A stretch of 64,000 nt of DNA, taken from NCBI RefSeq assembly GCF_036170895.1, contig NZ_CP108036.1, forward strand, positions 1,364,001 to 1,428,000, written 5' to 3'. A program made the position numbers and the translations under genes. The notes beneath the pieces were generated by a model, which was given only the letters and a program-made list of their open reading frames with translations, ran no database searches and was not told where the DNA came from. This document shows, piece after piece, positions 27,008-36,141 of the stretch; the first letter of the stretch is position 1; each line of letters begins with the position of its first letter. This DNA comes from Streptomyces erythrochromogenes. GTDB lineage: Bacteria > Actinomycetota > Actinomycetes > Streptomycetales > Streptomycetaceae.

Positions 27008-27850
27008 TCAGAGCTTGACGGCTCCCTCGCCCACTCCCTTGAAGAAGAAGCGCTGGAGGGCGAAGAAGAGGAGCATCATCGGCAGGAGCGCGGCCATCGC
27101 GCCGGCGGCGATGAGCCGCTGGTCGTTGACGGTGGTGGCGCCGGCCAGGGTCTTCAGGCCGAGCTGGAGGGTGTAGTGGTCGCTGTCGGTGAGGACCAGC
27201 AGCGGCCACAGGAAGTCGTCCCAGGCGCCCATGAAGCTGGTGATGCAGACGACGGCCAGGGCTCCCTTGGCGGAGGGGACGAAGACCCGGGTGAAGCGGG
27301 TCCACTCGCCCGCTCCGTCCAGGACGGCGGCCTCCTCGACCTCCTTGGGCACGGCGAGGAAGGCCGCCCGCATGATCATGATGTTGAGCACGGAGACCGC
27401 GCCGGGCAGCCAGACGCCGATGAGGGTGTCGACCAGGCCCATCTCACGGACCGTGAGGAACATCGAGATCATCACGGACTCGAAGGGGAACATCAGAGTC
27501 GCGACGAGGACCGTGAAGACGACCTCGCGGCCCTTCCAGGCGGCGCGGGAGAGGGCGTAGCCGCCCATCGCGGCGAAGAGCATGTTCGAGGTGATGGCGA
27601 GGACCGCGACGACGAGGGTGTTGCCGACGTACTGGAGCAGCGGGAAGGACTCGGCGACGCGTACGTAGTTGTCGAGGGTGGGCTGTGTGGGCAGCACTCC
27701 GTCGTACACGTTCTCGGTGCGGCCGCGGATCGAGGTCAGGAACTGCCACACGATCGGGCCCAGCATGACCACCAGCATGAGCAGCAGGGTGCCGTACCGG
27801 GCGGCCAGGCCGAGCCGGCGGCGCGCGCGGCCGGGGGATGCCGTGCTCAT
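27008..27850 (-). CDS. Sugar ABC transporter permease (MalG type)
   Basis: A 280-residue inner-membrane permease with six predicted helices. The EAA loop is EVEEAAVLDGAGEWTRFTRV (with the typical ...G...I/F.P), which contacts the ATPase. It begins at ATG 27850, overlapping the TGA of the partner permease (ATGA), with GGGAGACGAGGG upstream. Together with the adjacent MalF-like protein it forms the channel of a carbohydrate importer. No ATPase gene is nearby; Streptomyces often uses the shared ATPase MsiK for such systems. Confidence 0.9.
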   Translation of the reverse strand: MSTASPGRARRRLGLAARYGTLLLMLVVMLGPIVWQFLTSIRGRTENVYDGVLPTQPTLDNYVRVAESFPLLQYVGNTLVVAVLAITSNMLFAAMGGYALSRAAWKGREVVFTVLVATLMFPFESVMISMFLTVREMGLVDTLIGVWLPGAVSVLNIMIMRAAFLAVPKEVEEAAVLDGAGEWTRFTRVFVPSAKGALAVVCITSFMGAWDDFLWPLLVLTDSDHYTLQLGLKTLAGATTVNDQRLIAAGAMAALLPMMLLFFALQRFFFKGVGEGAVKL

Positions 27851-28806
27851 CCCTCGTCTCCCTTCGTCAGGCGGCGGCCCAGCAGGCTGAAGACCAGCGT
27901 GAGGAGGAACAGCAGGATCGATATGGCGCTGGCGTAGCCGGTCTCGCCGGAGAAGCCGAGCCCCACCTGGCGGATGAGGAAGGGCAGGGTGCGGGCTCCG
28001 CCGCCGGGCCCGCCGCTCTCGCCGCCGAGGATGTAGATCTCGGTGAAGACGCGCAGGGCGGAGATGGCGGAGAGGGTTCCGACCAGCAGCATCATCGGCT
28101 TCACCTGGGGGACGGTGATGCTGAAGAACCGGCGGACGGGGCCGGCGCCGTCGATCGCGGCGGCCTCGTGGAGGGAGTCGGGGACGTTCCCGAGGGCGGC
28201 CAGGTAGAAGACCATGTAGTAGCCGAGGCCCTTCCACACGGTCACGATCATCGCGGAGACCAGCAGCATCGTGCTGTCCGTCAGGAACGGGACGGGCTCG
28301 GAGACCAGGCGGAGCCGCTGGAAGACGGTGTTGACGAGTCCGTCGCTGCGCAGGACCCACTGCCAGATCAGTCCGACGACCACGGCGGAGGCGATCACCG
28401 GCGTGTAGAAGGCGGAACGGAAGAAGCCGATGCCGGGGATCCTGGCCTGGACGAGGACCGCGAGGGCCAGCGGCAGGAGCACCAGGCAGGGGACGACGAC
28501 CAGGAGGTAGAGGACGCTGTTGCCGGTCGCGACCCAGAAGTCGGGGTCGGCGAAGGCCCGCCGGTAGTTGTCGAGGCCGACGAACCCGCCGCCGCGCAGG
28601 ATCCGGGCGTCGGTGAAGGAGAGGATGACGGTGTTGACGAACGGCCAGAGGCTGAACAGCAGCACCATCGCCAGACCGGGCGCGAGGAAGAGGTAGGGGG
28701 TCCACCAGGTGCGGTGGGGCAGGCCGGTGTCGGCCTCCATGGACCGCAGCGCCGCTCTGCGGCGGCGCTGGTCCGCCGCGGGCGGGCGGGTGCCGAGGGC
28801 CGTCAC
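27847..28806 (-). CDS. Sugar ABC transporter permease (MalF type)
   Basis: A 319-residue permease with a basic cytoplasmic N-terminus (residues 1-35) and six helices, beginning FLAPGLAMVLLFSLWPFVN. The EAA loop is DSLHEAAAIDGAGPVRRFFS. GTG 28806 overlaps the stop of the solute-binding protein gene (GTGA), and its own stop overlaps the MalG-type gene. It forms the heterodimeric pore with that protein. Confidence 0.9.
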   Translation of the reverse strand: MTALGTRPPAADQRRRRAALRSMEADTGLPHRTWWTPYLFLAPGLAMVLLFSLWPFVNTVILSFTDARILRGGGFVGLDNYRRAFADPDFWVATGNSVLYLLVVVPCLVLLPLALAVLVQARIPGIGFFRSAFYTPVIASAVVVGLIWQWVLRSDGLVNTVFQRLRLVSEPVPFLTDSTMLLVSAMIVTVWKGLGYYMVFYLAALGNVPDSLHEAAAIDGAGPVRRFFSITVPQVKPMMLLVGTLSAISALRVFTEIYILGGESGGPGGGARTLPFLIRQVGLGFSGETGYASAISILLFLLTLVFSLLGRRLTKGDEG

Positions 28807-30140
28807 GTGCGGGCCGCGTCGGCGAGGAGCCTGTTCGCCGCTTCCTCGGCCTTCTTCACCGCCGTCCGGGCGTCCTGCTCACCCGTGATGGCCTTCTGTA
28901 CCTCGCGTACGACGGCGTCCCCCACCTGGTTGGTCCACTGGACTGGGGTGTTGGCGTCGAGGGCGGCGGTCTTCAGCTGCTCGGCGCCGACCGCCCGGGC
29001 GAGGGTCTCGGCGTCCTTGCCGTCGCCCCGGTCGGCGAAGAACGGGTCGGCGAGACCCTGGGCGTTGGAGGGATAGATGGTGGCCTTCCTCGAGAACTCC
29101 ACCTGGTTGGGTCCGTTGGTGACCCATTTCGCGAACTCGGCTGCCGCGTCGGGGTGCTTGGTGTCCTTCCGGATGCCGAGCGACTGGGCGTAGATGCCGA
29201 TGTGGCCGAGCCGGCCGGTGACGGCTCCCGCGACCTGCGTCTTGGCGTAGACCTGAGGGGCGTTCTGCTTGATGTCCTTGACGAATCCCGGGGAGCCCGG
29301 GCCGAAGACGAGTTTGCCGCCGCCGTAGAGCTGGTTGATGTCGTCCGACTTGAGCAGGGACTCCTTGGGCATCGCGCCCTTGGCGTACAGGTCCTTCATA
29401 CGTTCCACCCATTCGACGGCCTTGTCGGTGTCGAAGGTGAACCGGTCCTTCTGGGGGCTGAGGAGGGGCACGCCCATCTTCTGCCAGTCGCCGGGCAGCC
29501 GCCCCTTGGGGTCGGCCATGAAGGCCGAGTACTGGCCGCCGGACCGGGCGGCGATCTGTTCGGCGTAGTCGAAGAACTGCTCCACGCTGGTGGGCGGTGC
29601 GGCCGGGTCCAGCCCGGACCTCTCGAAGAGCTCCCTGTTGTAGGTGAGGATCTCCGGGGTCACGTACCAGGGGTAGGCGTAGACGCTGTCGCCCCTTCCG
29701 GGCAGTTTGAACTGCTCCCAGGCGCCCGGCACGTACTCCTTGGCCGAGTCCCCGTCGAGTTTCGCGACGTCGGCGAGCATGCCCCGGTCGCCGAGGAGCT
29801 GGAAGGAGTCGGTGGAGAGGTTGACCACGTCCGGGAGGGCGCCGGCCTGCGCGTCCGCGACGAGCTTCTCGTTGTAGCCGTCGCCCGGCACGTCCTCCCA
29901 CTTGACCTCCACTTCGGGGTGCTCCTTTTCGAAGGCGTCGATGACGGCCTGTACGTAGCCGGTGAAGGTGGGCTTCAACTGGAGGGTCCGGAAGGTGATC
30001 TCACCGGCCACCCTGCCCGTTCTCTCCGCCTCCTCGGCATCCCCGGTGCCGGCGCCGCCGAGACCGCACGCGGTGGCCGAGAGGAGGGCGCCTGCCACCA
30101 GTGCGGCAACAGCCGTACGGGTCGGGTTCGAACGGGTCAT
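28803..30140 (-). CDS. Sugar ABC transporter solute-binding lipoprotein
   Basis: A 445-residue binding protein beginning at ATG 30140, with a weak AAGGCGG ribosome site. The signal peptide ends in the lipobox LSATAC (Cys 25). The mature part is a family 1 extracellular solute-binding protein (VIDAFEKEHPEVEVKWEDVP, GALPDVVNLSTDSF, YPWYVTPEILTYNRELFERS). It captures the sugar outside the membrane and delivers it to the two permeases. It is the first gene of the operon SBP-MalF-MalG-GH38, and two LacI-type operator copies lie in its upstream region. Confidence 0.9.
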   Translation of the reverse strand: MTRSNPTRTAVAALVAGALLSATACGLGGAGTGDAEEAERTGRVAGEITFRTLQLKPTFTGYVQAVIDAFEKEHPEVEVKWEDVPGDGYNEKLVADAQAGALPDVVNLSTDSFQLLGDRGMLADVAKLDGDSAKEYVPGAWEQFKLPGRGDSVYAYPWYVTPEILTYNRELFERSGLDPAAPPTSVEQFFDYAEQIAARSGGQYSAFMADPKGRLPGDWQKMGVPLLSPQKDRFTFDTDKAVEWVERMKDLYAKGAMPKESLLKSDDINQLYGGGKLVFGPGSPGFVKDIKQNAPQVYAKTQVAGAVTGRLGHIGIYAQSLGIRKDTKHPDAAAEFAKWVTNGPNQVEFSRKATIYPSNAQGLADPFFADRGDGKDAETLARAVGAEQLKTAALDANTPVQWTNQVGDAVVREVQKAITGEQDARTAVKKAEEAANRLLADAART

Positions 30141-30315
30141 CGTCGCCGCCTTCGCAGAAGTCCGGCCTCGTCGCCGGAGGCGGTGCCCACGGTCGCGGGA
30201 AAGCAAGACCTCGTCAATGAGGCCGAGTTGACGCTGGCCGATGACGACGGGTACCGAATCCCGGGGCGGGACGGAGCGGGGCCGGAAGGGCTGCGACCCC
30301 ACACTCCCGAGCTGG

Positions 30316-30331
30316 ACTAATGCGCTTTAGT
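30316..30331. promoter_or_regulatory. LacI-type operator copy 1 upstream of sugar operon
   Basis: ACTAATGCGCTTTAGT is a 16-bp palindrome with one mismatched pair and a central GCGC, as seen in LacI-family operators. It lies ~176 bp before the solute-binding protein gene. Confidence 0.65.
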
Positions 30332-30421
30332 ACAAAGATCGGAGATCCCGGTATCGATTCGATAACGAAGCGCCGCGCATGGCAATGTTGACTCTTTGTC
30401 GCTGCTTTCCCCCGGGCTCGC

Positions 30422-30437
30422 ACTAATGCGCTTTACT
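30422..30437. promoter_or_regulatory. LacI-type operator copy 2
   Basis: ACTAATGCGCTTTACT repeats the first 14 bases of copy 1 exactly, 106 bp away (about ten helical turns), which would suit DNA looping by a LacI-family tetramer. The regulator gene is not in the window. Confidence 0.6.
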
Positions 30438-30611
30438 TCCACCCGCGACCCCCAATACCGCGCTGTTGTGCGTCGCATGGCTGCGGCGTGCGGGGGAGGA
30501 CGGCGCCGCCGCCGAACTCGTCGAGGAGCTGCGGCCCTTCGCCTCCGAGGTCCGGTTCGCGCCGCCGCGGGGATCGCCGTCCCGCTCGCCGCCCTCCGCC
30601 GTGCCGCCTAG
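30427..30611 (+). pseudogene. Possible gene remnant (no start, unrecognised family)
   Basis: One open frame after TAA 30424-30426 reads NTALLCVAWLRRAGEDGAAA and then ELVEELRPFASEVRFAPP, a helix-like composition that looks coding, but it has no start codon with a ribosome site. It runs across the stop of the convergent serine hydrolase. It may be the tail of a broken gene or may be chance. Apart from this and the two operators, the 467-bp gap 30141-30607 contains only the sugar-operon promoter region. Confidence 0.25.
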
Positions 30612-31996
30612 TCGGCGGTCGTCCTGGGGGCGCAGCGCATGCCGATGTAGCAGCAGGGGGTGCCGTCGACGAGGGCGGCGAAGACGACGGGCATCCAGTC
30701 CTCGCTGAAGGAGGGGCCGGCGCCGGCCGCGGCGAAGACCGTCGCGCTGAGCGGGACGAGGTCCATCTCCAGCGGCGGCGAGAAGTCCCGCATGCCGTCG
30801 GCGAACTCGTAGCGCAGCTGCGGGGTCCCGTCGGGGGCGACGCCGACCGTGATGACGACGCCCTCGCGCCGGTAGGTGCCGAGCAGCGGGGTCATGTCGA
30901 CGGTCGGCGGGTGCGCGGGCGGTGCGAAGGGCGGCGGCAGGCGGACTTCGGCGAGGTCCGCGAGGAGTTCGCGGAACAGGTCGGCGTAGAGGCGGCGTGC
31001 GCCGCCGCCGTTGGTGAGCAGGACGACGACGACGTCGGCGCCGGGGATGACGCGCAGGTAGGCGTTCTGGCCAATGGAGGCGCCGTCGTGCCCGTAGCCG
31101 GGGACTCCGTTCCAGTCGTAGAGGGACCAGCCCAGCCCCCATCCGTCCGCGCTGACCGTCCACCGGTCGGGGACGTCGACCTCCCACCGCTGCATGGCCG
31201 CGACGGCGCGGGCGCCCAGGACCTGGGTGCCGTCGGCGGTGGCGCCGCCGTCGAGGTGCATCTTGGCCAGGCGCAGCACGTCGGCGGCGCTCGCCAGGAC
31301 CCGGCCGTACGGTCCGGCCGAACGGGGCATCATGTCCCAGGCCGGCGCCGGTTCGGGCTCCGGGCCCTCGCCCGGGAGGTGGCCCATCGCCGTACGGAAG
31401 GCCAGCGCCTCCTCGGGCAGGGTCATGGTGTGGGTCAGGCCCAGGGGGGCGACGATCCGCTCCTTCAGGGCCTGGTCCCAGGTGCGTCCGGTGAGGACCT
31501 CGACGATGCGGCCGAGGACGTTGTAGCCGACGCTGCTGTAGGAGACGGCGGTGCCGGGCGGGCAGTCGAGCGCCACGTTCCGGGCGGCCCGCACGTACAC
31601 GGCAAGGCAGTCGTCACCGCGCCCGCTGTCGTAGGTGAAGTCGCAGGTGAGACCGGCGGTGTGGCTGAGCAGCCGGCGTACGGTGATCTCCTTGTCCGCC
31701 CCGGGGGCGGCGGCCGGGGTGAACTCCGGGAGGATCTCTGCGACGGGCGTGTCCAGGTCCAGGCGGCCGCCGTCGACGAGCTGCATGACCAGCGTGGCGG
31801 TGTAGATCTTGGCCATCGAGCCGAGCTGGAACACCGAGTCGGTGGTGGCCTCCACGCCTGTTCCGCGGTGCAGCAGGCCGCTCGCCAGTTCGTGGATCCG
31901 TCCGTCGACGAACACCGCGAGGGTGGCGCCGGGAACGTGGTGGGCGGCGCGCAACGCGTCGAGGCGGCTCTGCCAGTAGGCAGGTGAGAACGTCAC
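30608..31996 (-). CDS. Serine hydrolase of the class C beta-lactamase/PBP4-like family
   Basis: A 462-residue protein with the SxxK motif in QLGSMAKIYTATLVMQLVD (Ser about residue 60), a YSS in place of the common YxN (AVSYSSVGYNVLGRIVE), and HDG in GYGHDGASIGQNAYL as the third motif. The family includes esterases, D-aminopeptidases and carboxypeptidases. A C-terminal beta-rich domain of ~120 residues follows. There is no signal peptide, so it is probably cytosolic. GTG 31996 is preceded by AAGGA at 6-nt spacing. It is divergent from the AraC regulator across a 268-bp gap. Confidence 0.83.
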   Translation of the reverse strand: MTFSPAYWQSRLDALRAAHHVPGATLAVFVDGRIHELASGLLHRGTGVEATTDSVFQLGSMAKIYTATLVMQLVDGGRLDLDTPVAEILPEFTPAAAPGADKEITVRRLLSHTAGLTCDFTYDSGRGDDCLAVYVRAARNVALDCPPGTAVSYSSVGYNVLGRIVEVLTGRTWDQALKERIVAPLGLTHTMTLPEEALAFRTAMGHLPGEGPEPEPAPAWDMMPRSAGPYGRVLASAADVLRLAKMHLDGGATADGTQVLGARAVAAMQRWEVDVPDRWTVSADGWGLGWSLYDWNGVPGYGHDGASIGQNAYLRVIPGADVVVVLLTNGGGARRLYADLFRELLADLAEVRLPPPFAPPAHPPTVDMTPLLGTYRREGVVITVGVAPDGTPQLRYEFADGMRDFSPPLEMDLVPLSATVFAAAGAGPSFSEDWMPVVFAALVDGTPCCYIGMRCAPRTTAD

Positions 31997-32264
31997 GTCG
32001 GATCCTTCGACTCGGTGGTCTCGTACGGATCACAGCGCGTGCGCAGGCGGTCGGCGATCCGCGTCCCCGTGATCGCCGCCACCGTAGGCAGGTCCCTCGG
32101 GCGTCCATAAGGACCTGCACGCGTCAGCGAGGGAACCCCCGGCGCCACCGGGGAACCGCGGCGGGCCGGGAGCGCGCGTTTCGCGCCGCGCGGGGACGTC
32201 CGGACGCCAAGCTGCGTGTCGCAAGGGGAAGTTCGCACGAGCCGCTGGTAGCGTCACCCGCCCT

Positions 32265-33320
32265 ATGCAGCCTCACCACGCCCACGGCACCATATCCGTG
32301 CACCTCGCGCGGTTCATCGTCGACGCCCTGCGCCGGTCGGGCGGGGACACGGGCAGGTTCGCCCGGTTCCACGACCTCGGCCCCGAGGTGCTGGGCAACG
32401 AACTGGCCCGGGTCTCGACCCCGTCGGCGCTGGCCGTGTGGGAGGAGCTGACGCTCACCGAGCCCGGAACGGCGGTCGGCGCCCTGCTCACCGACGAGGC
32501 GCCGATCGGCACGTTCGGGCTGTGGGACTACCTGGTCACCAGCGGGCCCAGCCTGCGCGAGTCCCTGAAGCAGGTGGTGGAGTACAACGCCGTCATCGGC
32601 GACCCGGCGCACGAGAAGCTCCTCGTCGAGGAGGACGGACGCAGCTTCACCATCCGCCACGCGACGGGCAGTTGGGGGCCGGACGTGGTGGAGGCGATCG
32701 ACTGGTTCGCGCTGGCCATGTTCCTGACCCGGGCGCGGGCCGCCACCGGGCGGGCCCTCGCGCCGCTGCGCGTCTCCGTCACGCACCGGGCGCCCGGCGG
32801 ATACCGCCGGCTGGCGGAGTTCTTCGGCACCGCCCGCATCGACTTCGGGGCGCCGTACAACTCGATCACCTTCCACGACGACGACGTACGCGTGCCGCTG
32901 CCCAAGGCGCAGCCGGGGCTGGACCGCCTCCTGGCGCAGCAGGCCCGGCTGACCCTGGCGGCCGCCCAGCCGGTCATGCTCTGGCAGGACAGCTTCCGGA
33001 TGGTTCTCGCCGGCGCCTTCCGGGAGGACGCCGTGAACCTGGAGCACGTGGCGGGACGGCTGGCGATGAGCCCGCGCACGCTGCAACGGCGGCTGCGGGA
33101 GCTCGGCACGACCTGGCGCGAGGAGGTCGAATCCGTGCGCCAGGAGCGGACGATGGAGTTGCTGCGCAGCACCGATCTGCCGCTGCAGGTGATCGCGGCC
33201 CGGGTCGGGTACAGCGACATGCGCGCGCTGCGCCGGGCGGTGCGGCGCTGGGACGGGCGGGCGCCCCGCGACATCCGCAACGCGGCCGTGCCCGCGGCGC
33301 CCGCCGCCCCCGGCGGCTGA
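32265..33320 (+). CDS. AraC-family transcriptional regulator
   Basis: A 351-residue regulator. The N-terminal ~200 residues match the arabinose-binding-like domain of the OruR/ArgR-type subgroup (PTPSALAVWEEL-like start, TFGLWDYLVTSGPSLRESLK, HRAPGGYRRLAEFFGTARIDFGAPYN). The C-terminal double HTH is AVNLEHVAGRLAMSPRTLQR, then RLRELGTTWREEVE, and PLQVIAARVGYSDMRALRRAV. The divergent serine hydrolase gene is the likely target. The inducer is unknown. Confidence 0.87.
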   Translation: MQPHHAHGTISVHLARFIVDALRRSGGDTGRFARFHDLGPEVLGNELARVSTPSALAVWEELTLTEPGTAVGALLTDEAPIGTFGLWDYLVTSGPSLRESLKQVVEYNAVIGDPAHEKLLVEEDGRSFTIRHATGSWGPDVVEAIDWFALAMFLTRARAATGRALAPLRVSVTHRAPGGYRRLAEFFGTARIDFGAPYNSITFHDDDVRVPLPKAQPGLDRLLAQQARLTLAAAQPVMLWQDSFRMVLAGAFREDAVNLEHVAGRLAMSPRTLQRRLRELGTTWREEVESVRQERTMELLRSTDLPLQVIAARVGYSDMRALRRAVRRWDGRAPRDIRNAAVPAAPAAPGG

Positions 33321-33325
33321 CGCGC

Positions 33326-33691
33326 CTACTTCATCGGGTACTTGGTCTTCTCCGCGAGCTTGCCGTCCTTGAAGCAGAAGCGGAGCACCGTCTCCTTGCC
33401 CATATCGGCGTCGCCGGTGGAGATGTACCAGGCGCAGGTGCTGCCGTCGGGCTCGACCGGTCCGCCCTCCTTGAGGGCGCTCTTGACGAAGCTCTCGCCC
33501 GACGGGAGCTTCGCGCGGACGTCGCTCTCCGCGTCGCCGGTCTTCACGCCCTCGTAGACCGCGGGGTCGACCATGCTCCTGTCGGCCACGTCGACGAGCT
33601 TGCCCATGCCGAAGACCACCGCGGCGACGACACCGATGCCCAGCACCAGCGCCACGCCGCAGCCGATCAGACAACCCTTGCGCTGAGCCAC
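33326..33691 (-). CDS. Small single-pass membrane protein of unknown function
   Basis: A 121-residue protein with an N-terminal membrane anchor or signal (residues 6-29, GCLIGCGVALVLGIGVVAAV) and an extracellular part with two Cys (STCAWYIS, LRFCFKDGK) that could form a disulfide. The sequence ends FKDGKLAEKTKYPMK. The VYEGVKTGDAESDVRAKLP segment resembles small outer-membrane-assembly-type (SmpA/BamE-like) folds, only loosely. It converges with the AraC gene, 5 bp apart. Confidence 0.65.
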   Translation of the reverse strand: MAQRKGCLIGCGVALVLGIGVVAAVVFGMGKLVDVADRSMVDPAVYEGVKTGDAESDVRAKLPSGESFVKSALKEGGPVEPDGSTCAWYISTGDADMGKETVLRFCFKDGKLAEKTKYPMK

Positions 33692-33881
33692 GCCCGTTCC
33701 TCCAAGTCGCTTCGCGTCCGGCGGCGATCGCCTGGACGCTCACACCCTCGCAAGGGACGCGGTCCGCGGGCTGTCCTCGAAAGTCGTCACCCGCCGCAAC
33801 GATCGTCGTTCGAGGTAGGCCCGGCGTTGCGTGTATACAGGGAGAAGATCGACCTTCCGGGCGGAACGAGAGGAACCCACC

Positions 33882-34355
33882 GTGAACGAGCCCACCATCG
33901 AGCCTCTGATCGTCGTCGGCGTGGACGGTTCCCACCATTCCAAGGAGGCCGTGCGCTGGGCCGTGGAGCAGGCCCGGCTGGTCGGCGGCCGGGTGCACGC
34001 GGTCATGGCCTGGGAGTGGAACCGCAATCCCTTCGCCATCGGCATGGCGGAGGCCCAGTTCGCCGAAGAGGAGGCGGAGACGGCCGAGGAGACGGCCCGC
34101 CGGAAACTGGCGGACACGGTCACCGCGGCCGTCGGCGCCTCCCCCGGCGTACCGGTCTTCCGCCGCGTCGAGCAGGGCTCGCCGGCGCAGGTCCTGGTCG
34201 ACGCCTCGAAGGAGGCGGACCTGACGGTGGTCGGGACCCGCGGGTACGGCGGTTTCAAGGGCGCGTTGCTGGGATCGGTGAGCCAGCAGGTCGTGCAGTA
34301 CTCCGCCGGCACGGTGGTGGTCGTCCGCGAGAGCGAGGACGACGGCGAGGCCTGA
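33882..34355 (+). CDS. Universal stress protein (UspA family)
   Basis: A 157-residue single-domain USP. It starts LIVVGVDGSHHSKEAVRWAV and ends with the ATP-binding motif VVGTRGYGGFKGALLGSVS followed by VQYSAGTVVVVRE, which keeps the G-2x-G-9x-G-S pattern of nucleotide-binding members. GTG 33882 has AGAGGAA upstream. A TATACA element at about 33833-33838 may be its -10. Such proteins respond to stress or hypoxia in actinobacteria. Confidence 0.87.
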   Translation: MNEPTIEPLIVVGVDGSHHSKEAVRWAVEQARLVGGRVHAVMAWEWNRNPFAIGMAEAQFAEEEAETAEETARRKLADTVTAAVGASPGVPVFRRVEQGSPAQVLVDASKEADLTVVGTRGYGGFKGALLGSVSQQVVQYSAGTVVVVRESEDDGEA

Positions 34356-34388
34356 CCGCCCCCGGGCCGGGACTCGGGGCCGACGGAC

Positions 34389-35330
34389 TCAGGCCACCGG
34401 TTCCGTCAGGTCCCGCGGGTCCGTGTTGGCCCCGCACAGGATGACGGCGACCCGCTCCCCCAGCGGCTCCGGAGCTTCGCGCAGGGCCGCCAGGGCGGTG
34501 GCCGCGCCGGCCTCGACCACGATCCGGTGCTCCTCCCAGACGGCGCGCCGGGCCGCGGTGATCGCCTCGTCGGGGACCAGGACGGACGTCACGTTCTTCT
34601 CCTGCGCGGCCGCCAGCGCGTCGGCCGAGACGCGGGTGGCTCCCAGGGAGTCGGCCGCCACGGAGTCCACGGCGACGTCGACGGGCCGGCCCGCCTCCAG
34701 GGCCGCGTTCAGGGACCGGCAGTTCTCCGGTTCGGCCGCGACGACGTGTACGCCGTGTTCGCGCGCGGCGGTGGCCACCCCCGCGAACAGTCCGCCGCCG
34801 CCCACCGCGACGACCACGGTGTCCAGCCCGGGCAGGGCGCCGCGGATCTCGTCGAGCAGGGTCCCGGCGCCGGCCGCGATGAGCGGATGGTCGTACGCGT
34901 GGCTGCTCAGCGCCCCGCTCTCGGCGGCGAACTCCTGACAGGCGGCGAGCGCTTCGGCGTACCGGTCGCCGACGAGCCGGACGTCGGCCCCGTAGCCGCG
35001 CAGCCGTTCCACCTTCACGCGCGGGGCGTTGGCGGGCAGGAAGACCGTCGCGGGCACGGTCAGGGCGCTGGCCGCCCAGGCACAGGCCAGGCCGGCGTTG
35101 CCGCCGGAGGCGATGGTGACGCCGGCGGCCGGGAGGGTGCCGGCGTCGTGGTGGGCGGCGAGGAAGTTGCGGGCGCCGCGCGCCTTGAAGCTGCCGGTGT
35201 GCTGGAGGTACTCCAGCGCGTACCAGACGCCGTCGGCCGCGGGCGCGACCGTGACGGGCCGTACCCCGCCGTCGATCCGCGCGGCGGCGGCGCGCACGGC
35301 GGCGTAGTCGAGCTGCTGCGGACGTTCCAT
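34389..35330 (-). CDS. PLP-dependent serine/threonine dehydratase-like enzyme
   Basis: A 313-residue fold-type II PLP enzyme, as in IlvA/serine racemase. Lys49 in YLQHTGSFKARGARNF forms the Schiff base; ASGGNAGLACAWAAS and VVVAVGGGGLFAGVAT bind the cofactor phosphate. There is no C-terminal ACT domain, so it is a catabolic-type dehydratase. Substrates could be Thr, Ser or a hydroxy-amino acid. ATG 35330 follows GGGGAG; an alternative ATG at 35345 overlaps the stop of the TetR gene. It forms an operon with that regulator. Confidence 0.85.
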   Translation of the reverse strand: MERPQQLDYAAVRAAAARIDGGVRPVTVAPAADGVWYALEYLQHTGSFKARGARNFLAAHHDAGTLPAAGVTIASGGNAGLACAWAASALTVPATVFLPANAPRVKVERLRGYGADVRLVGDRYAEALAACQEFAAESGALSSHAYDHPLIAAGAGTLLDEIRGALPGLDTVVVAVGGGGLFAGVATAAREHGVHVVAAEPENCRSLNAALEAGRPVDVAVDSVAADSLGATRVSADALAAAQEKNVTSVLVPDEAITAARRAVWEEHRIVVEAGAATALAALREAPEPLGERVAVILCGANTDPRDLTEPVA

Positions 35331-35344
35331 GGTCGGTCTCCCCA

Positions 35345-35986
35345 TCAGGTGGCGGGCCGGACGGCCTCGATCAGCTGGCGCAGGGCGCCGTAGTACACCT
35401 CGTGGTCCGTCAGGGCGGGCAGTACGTCGGGCAGTCCGCCGGAGAGCACGGGGAACTCCTCGGGATCGAGCGCGGCCAGGGCGGCGCGCGAGGCGGAGGT
35501 GACCGCGGCCGGATCCCGGTGGTCCACGAAGGCCGCGCTGCCCAGGGTGAGCAGGTACATGCGGCGGTATGCGGTGATCGCCTCGGTGACGGTCATGCCG
35601 GCGGCGACGCTGTCGGCGAGGGCCGGCTCGACCAGCCGGGCCAGCAGCTGCCGGCCGAGCCAGGGCCGGCCGCCGCGCAGCACGAGCAGTCCGGGGTGGG
35701 CGGTGAGCAGCAGGTACAGCGCGCGGAACCGCTGCTCGGTGGCCTGCGCCCAGTCGGTGCCGGCGGGGATCTCGGGGAGCTGGGCGGCCAGGTGCTCGGT
35801 GCACAGGTCGAGCAGTCCGGCGAGGTCCGTGCAGCGGCGCTGGACGGTGGCGTGGGAGACGTCGAGGCGGTCGGCGAGGGTGCGGAAGCTGAGGCGCTGC
35901 GGCCCCTCCTCGTCGAGGATCCGCAGGGCGGCCACGGCGATGGCCTCGCGTGTCGCACGGTCCAGGGCGTCGGATCTCCTCGGCAT
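35345..35986 (-). CDS. TetR-family regulator
   Basis: A 213-residue TetR protein. The N-terminal HTH reads ILDEEGPQRLSFRTLADRLD then VSHATVQRRCTDLAGLLD, and the C-terminal domain (TetR_C-type, residues 80-210) is all helical. The gene is the first of a two-gene operon with the PLP dehydratase. A perfect 25-bp palindrome begins 1 bp upstream of its ATG, so the protein most likely represses its own operon. Confidence 0.87.
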   Translation of the reverse strand: MPRRSDALDRATREAIAVAALRILDEEGPQRLSFRTLADRLDVSHATVQRRCTDLAGLLDLCTEHLAAQLPEIPAGTDWAQATEQRFRALYLLLTAHPGLLVLRGGRPWLGRQLLARLVEPALADSVAAGMTVTEAITAYRRMYLLTLGSAAFVDHRDPAAVTSASRAALAALDPEEFPVLSGGLPDVLPALTDHEVYYGALRQLIEAVRPAT

Positions 35987-35987
35987 A

Positions 35988-36012
35988 GATACAACGTATC
36001 ATACGTTGTATC
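35988..36012. promoter_or_regulatory. Perfect 25-bp palindromic operator of the TetR operon
   Basis: GATACAACGTAT (35988-35999) and ATACGTTGTATC (36001-36012) flank a single central C. This 12-1-12 perfect palindrome directly abuts the TetR start codon and is A/T-rich against a GC-rich background, a classic TetR autorepression site. A transcript starting inside or next to it would have almost no leader. Confidence 0.85.
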
Positions 36013-36141
36013 GTCTCTTTCGTGTGACATCAATTGCAGCCATATTGCTGGTCATCAGCCGACAAACAGCGACTTGCGTTGACACTGAGTAGTCGCCTCG
36101 GTGCACTGGGCCCACGACTGCCCCCACGTCAAGGAGACCCA

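Noticed and set aside
23689..27018. 1109-residue plus-strand frame
   Set aside because: It is antisense to the GH38 alpha-mannosidase, whose zinc and nucleophile motifs prove the minus strand.
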